This document shows, one piece after another, positions 61,820-64,000 of a stretch of 64,000 nucleotides of DNA; position 1 is the stretch's first letter; each line of letters opens with the position of its first letter. The position numbers were made by a program, and so were the translations under genes. Source of the stretch: Macrothele yani (taxonomy: Eukaryota; Arthropoda; Arachnida; Araneae; Macrothelidae); contig CM077028.1 in assembly GCA_039090855.1 (NCBI GenBank), forward strand, positions 64,981,054 through 65,045,053, read 5' to 3'. Below the pieces are notes generated by a model that saw only the letters and a program-made list of their open reading frames with translations, was not told the DNA's origin and made no database searches.

Positions 61820-62108
61820 TAGATACATAAAAAAACATTACAACATAGCTAATACCGCCCTTTACGGAGAGAATAATTTCCTAGATGTATATCGTGCACT
61901 TTTAAATTTCATATTTGATGAATTTTTGAGTTTAAATGGCAGCGATAATATGGAATAGAGGACTCAATAAGTAGCAAAAGAAAGATAAGCAAAATATGAT
62001 AATTCTGACAATCATTTCGAGAAGTAAACATGGTCAATCGTCAAAACTAATTGATCATCACAATAAAATATGTGAAAAAATTGTGTTCTCTCCATCATTA
62101 TTTTTTGC

Positions 62109-62139
<31 letters not shown>

Positions 62140-63300
62140 TTGTATATATTTAGCAACAAGATTATAAAATTTCATTCATAATATATGAGACATATTTTTT
62201 TGAAATCTTGGTTCTTTGCGTAACTCAAAATTAGGTATTTTTATTTTCTTGGTTATATATAATATTCTATGTAGGTCTTTGTATTTTTCAAAATTTATTT
62301 TTTTCAAAATTTTAGTCTTTGTATTTAAAAAAAAAAGTGTGGTTCTTTGAGTGACTCAAAATTAGGATAATTTATTTTTATATGTAAAATTCATTTATTT
62401 TTTTATGTAAAATTTGAGCTCTAAATATTTAAATACTCTAATGAATTACCTTCAATATTTATTTCAAAAATATATCATAAACTAAATGACAGAAGAAAAC
62501 AAGATTATAATTTTTTTCATTAGTAGTTTTATAATATATATATGTATATATAATATGTATATTCGTATAACATATATATTTTGTATATATTTGTGTGTTC
62601 TTTCCATCATTACTTTTTATAGTGCTTGTCAAAGTGTGTTCTCTCCATCATTTTTTTCTTTACCTGCCCAAGCCACAAACAGAACGCAACGCGGGAATAG
62701 CTATAGAGGAAAGGAAAAAATAATAATTCATGGATAGCTTTACATAATAATTATTCATGATTTTGTATAAATTTTTCTAACTGAGCATTATCAGAGGGAA
62801 ATTATTTAATGACCATAAAATGTCTACAATTCTGATCAAGGGGCGTATATAGATTAATTTTTTCGGGGATTGGGGCCCACAAAAAGCAGAAGTTTTTGAA
62901 ATCATCTAGGACAAAATAAAATTTAATGAAAAACAGAAGAAATAATGAAAGTATTATTTCCTAATGTAAGTTGACGCTTTTTTTCATTAAGTTAACGCAT
63001 TTTTTTCTAATGTAAGTCGCATTTTAACAAAAATTAATAAAGAATGAAATAGTTCCGGAGACGGCCCAAGTCCCATGGTCCCCTATCTAAATGCGCTCCT
63101 GCTCTAATCTTTCCGACTAAGAAATTAACAAAATGGCCCCTTCGTAATTACCGCTATTTATGCTAGCCAACAACAAATCTGACCGCTCTTTTTAATTTTT
63201 GTGTAGTTTTAGCATGTTCAGATCAAAGTTACGATGAGTCGTTTTAAATATCACACGACAACTATATTAATCCTTTAAGTGGCTGATGTCGGTAGTAACG
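61820..63300. other. A+T-rich spacer with TA-repeats and small direct repeats
   Basis: No gene. (TA)n tracts near 62,112-62,140 and 62,533-62,580. Repeated phrases GTGTTCT.TCCATCAT (three times, 62,083-62,655) and TGGTTCTTTG.GT.ACTCAAAA (62,208 and 62,340) suggest local tandem duplication followed by divergence. Confidence 0.55.
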
Positions 63301-63304
63301 ACTG

Positions 63305-63670
63305 TACACCTGACAAAGTAATGGGTGCTCCTTTCTAGTTCTTTATTCTCAACTGCGTGACATAAGGCACAACGGGAGTGTTAGTGTCCCCGGACATGGA
63401 CTTTTTATGCCACTGGGTAGAAGCAGGTGTATCATAGACTTCTGTCCTTCCTCAGGATCGCCACTTTGTTACCTTATAGCTGGAAAGACCATACACCTGT
63501 CACGAGTAATAAGCGCTCCCTTCTAGTCCATTTTCTACTGCATAATCCAAGACGCGATGAGGAAGAGCATGTTCTCCTGACACGGACATCATGCCACTGG
63601 GTGGAAACAAGTGCCTTATAGATTTCTCTCCTCTCTTCGTTTCGCTCCGCCATTGTTGTAACCCTTTTAG
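63305..63670. repeat. Two tandem units of ~187 bp
   Basis: Units share TACACCTG, GTAAT..G.GCTCC.TTCTAG, GACA.GGAC, ATGCCACTGGGT and the following TATAGACTTCT/TATAGATTTCT. Diverged (about 70%). Confidence 0.65.
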
Positions 63671-63814
63671 ATTGAAAATCATTTGAATAAATGATCACTT
63701 AGCAGTGTCGATCATTCCACTAAATGACCACATTGAACAGCAAAGCTACGCCTTCTGATGAACAGGTGTGCCAGTTTCCAACCGCATTTGGCCATTTGAC
63801 AGATAGTGAGTGTA

Positions 63815-64000
63815 CACTGATGTGCCAAAAGTCATGCGATACGTAACTAGTATCGTGTAGGACATCCTCTAGCCCGGCGAAGTGTAGCAACTCGGCGTTG
63901 CATCGATTCCATAATTGACCGGAAGACTTCTGGAGAGATGCTGAGCCATGCCGTCTGAACAGCCGTCCACAGTTCCCTGGTATTTGTAGCTGCAGGATCT
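63815..64000 (-). pseudogene. Tc1-like element, C-terminal end (runs off the window)
   Basis: CACTGATGTGCCAAAAGTCA at 63,815 after TA is a Tc1-type terminus. On the minus strand from 64,000: TRELWTAVQTAWLSISPEVF, SIMESMQRRVATLRRARGCP, TRY and a stop at 63,847, the standard Tc1 C-terminus. The rest lies beyond the window. Confidence 0.82.

Overview
The window looks like intergenic, transposon-saturated nuclear DNA of an arthropod. The evidence is A+T-rich sequence, Tc1, mariner and rosa-like (DD41D) elements, an RTE-clade LINE, Helitrons, hAT-type termini and a poly(A)-tailed tRNA-derived SINE family. I could not recognise one host protein-coding gene, rRNA or convincing functional tRNA. The species cannot be named from sequence alone.

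Layout: 0.6-1.9 kb is one copy of an ~0.85-kb repeat holding two SINEs; its inverted partner is at 45.6-49.9 kb. A rosa-like DNA transposon lies at 3.1-4.4 kb, a foldback MITE at 5.9-6.3 kb, and RTE LINE fragments at 2.1 and 7.2 kb. A Helitron N-terminal coding fragment runs into a Tc1 fragment at 8.7-10.5 kb, with a second Tc1 at 10.6-11.5 kb. A short Helitron lies at 12.5-13.2 kb, Tc1 elements at 13.3-15.0 and 16.6-17.8 kb, and a large palindromic element between them. A decayed rosa-like element at 18.7-19.75 kb is followed by an 18-unit, ~130-bp tandem array to 22.0 kb. Two mariners lie at 22.9-25.6 kb and a hAT-like shell carrying a Tc1 and a SINE at 26.07-28.72 kb. Tandem and foldback repeats fill 29.3-30.3 kb. 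A mariner at 31.3-33.2 kb is preceded by a 37-bp minisatellite. Another mariner at 33.4-35.45 kb carries a SINE and a MITE. A rosa-like element with ~180-bp inverted ends lies at 38.8-40.3 kb. A broken, inverted and partly triplicated RTE lies at 41.8-44.0 kb, a Tc1 at 46.4-47.6 kb and the only intact transposase at 48.4-49.4 kb. A SINE cluster (50.6-52.5 kb) precedes a three-level nest at 52.5-56.5 kb (mariner split by a hAT-like element, itself holding a Tc1). A Tc1 (58.2-60.3 kb), a Helitron (60.9-61.8 kb) and a truncated Tc1 at the right edge complete the window.

The genes do not form a pathway; the biology is insertion, nesting and local amplification. The strongest observations are these. 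(1) Two unrelated tandem arrays have units matching the terminal sequence of the transposon beside them, each on the 5' side of the transposase. (2) A 358-codon DD41D transposase is uninterrupted and flanked by ~105-bp inverted repeats. (3) A foldback MITE family duplicates TTAA, shown by an insertion whose removal restores a transposase reading frame. (4) An old inverted duplication carries five independent insertions. All statements rest on reading the sequence by eye; boundaries are usually good to within a few bases to tens of bases.
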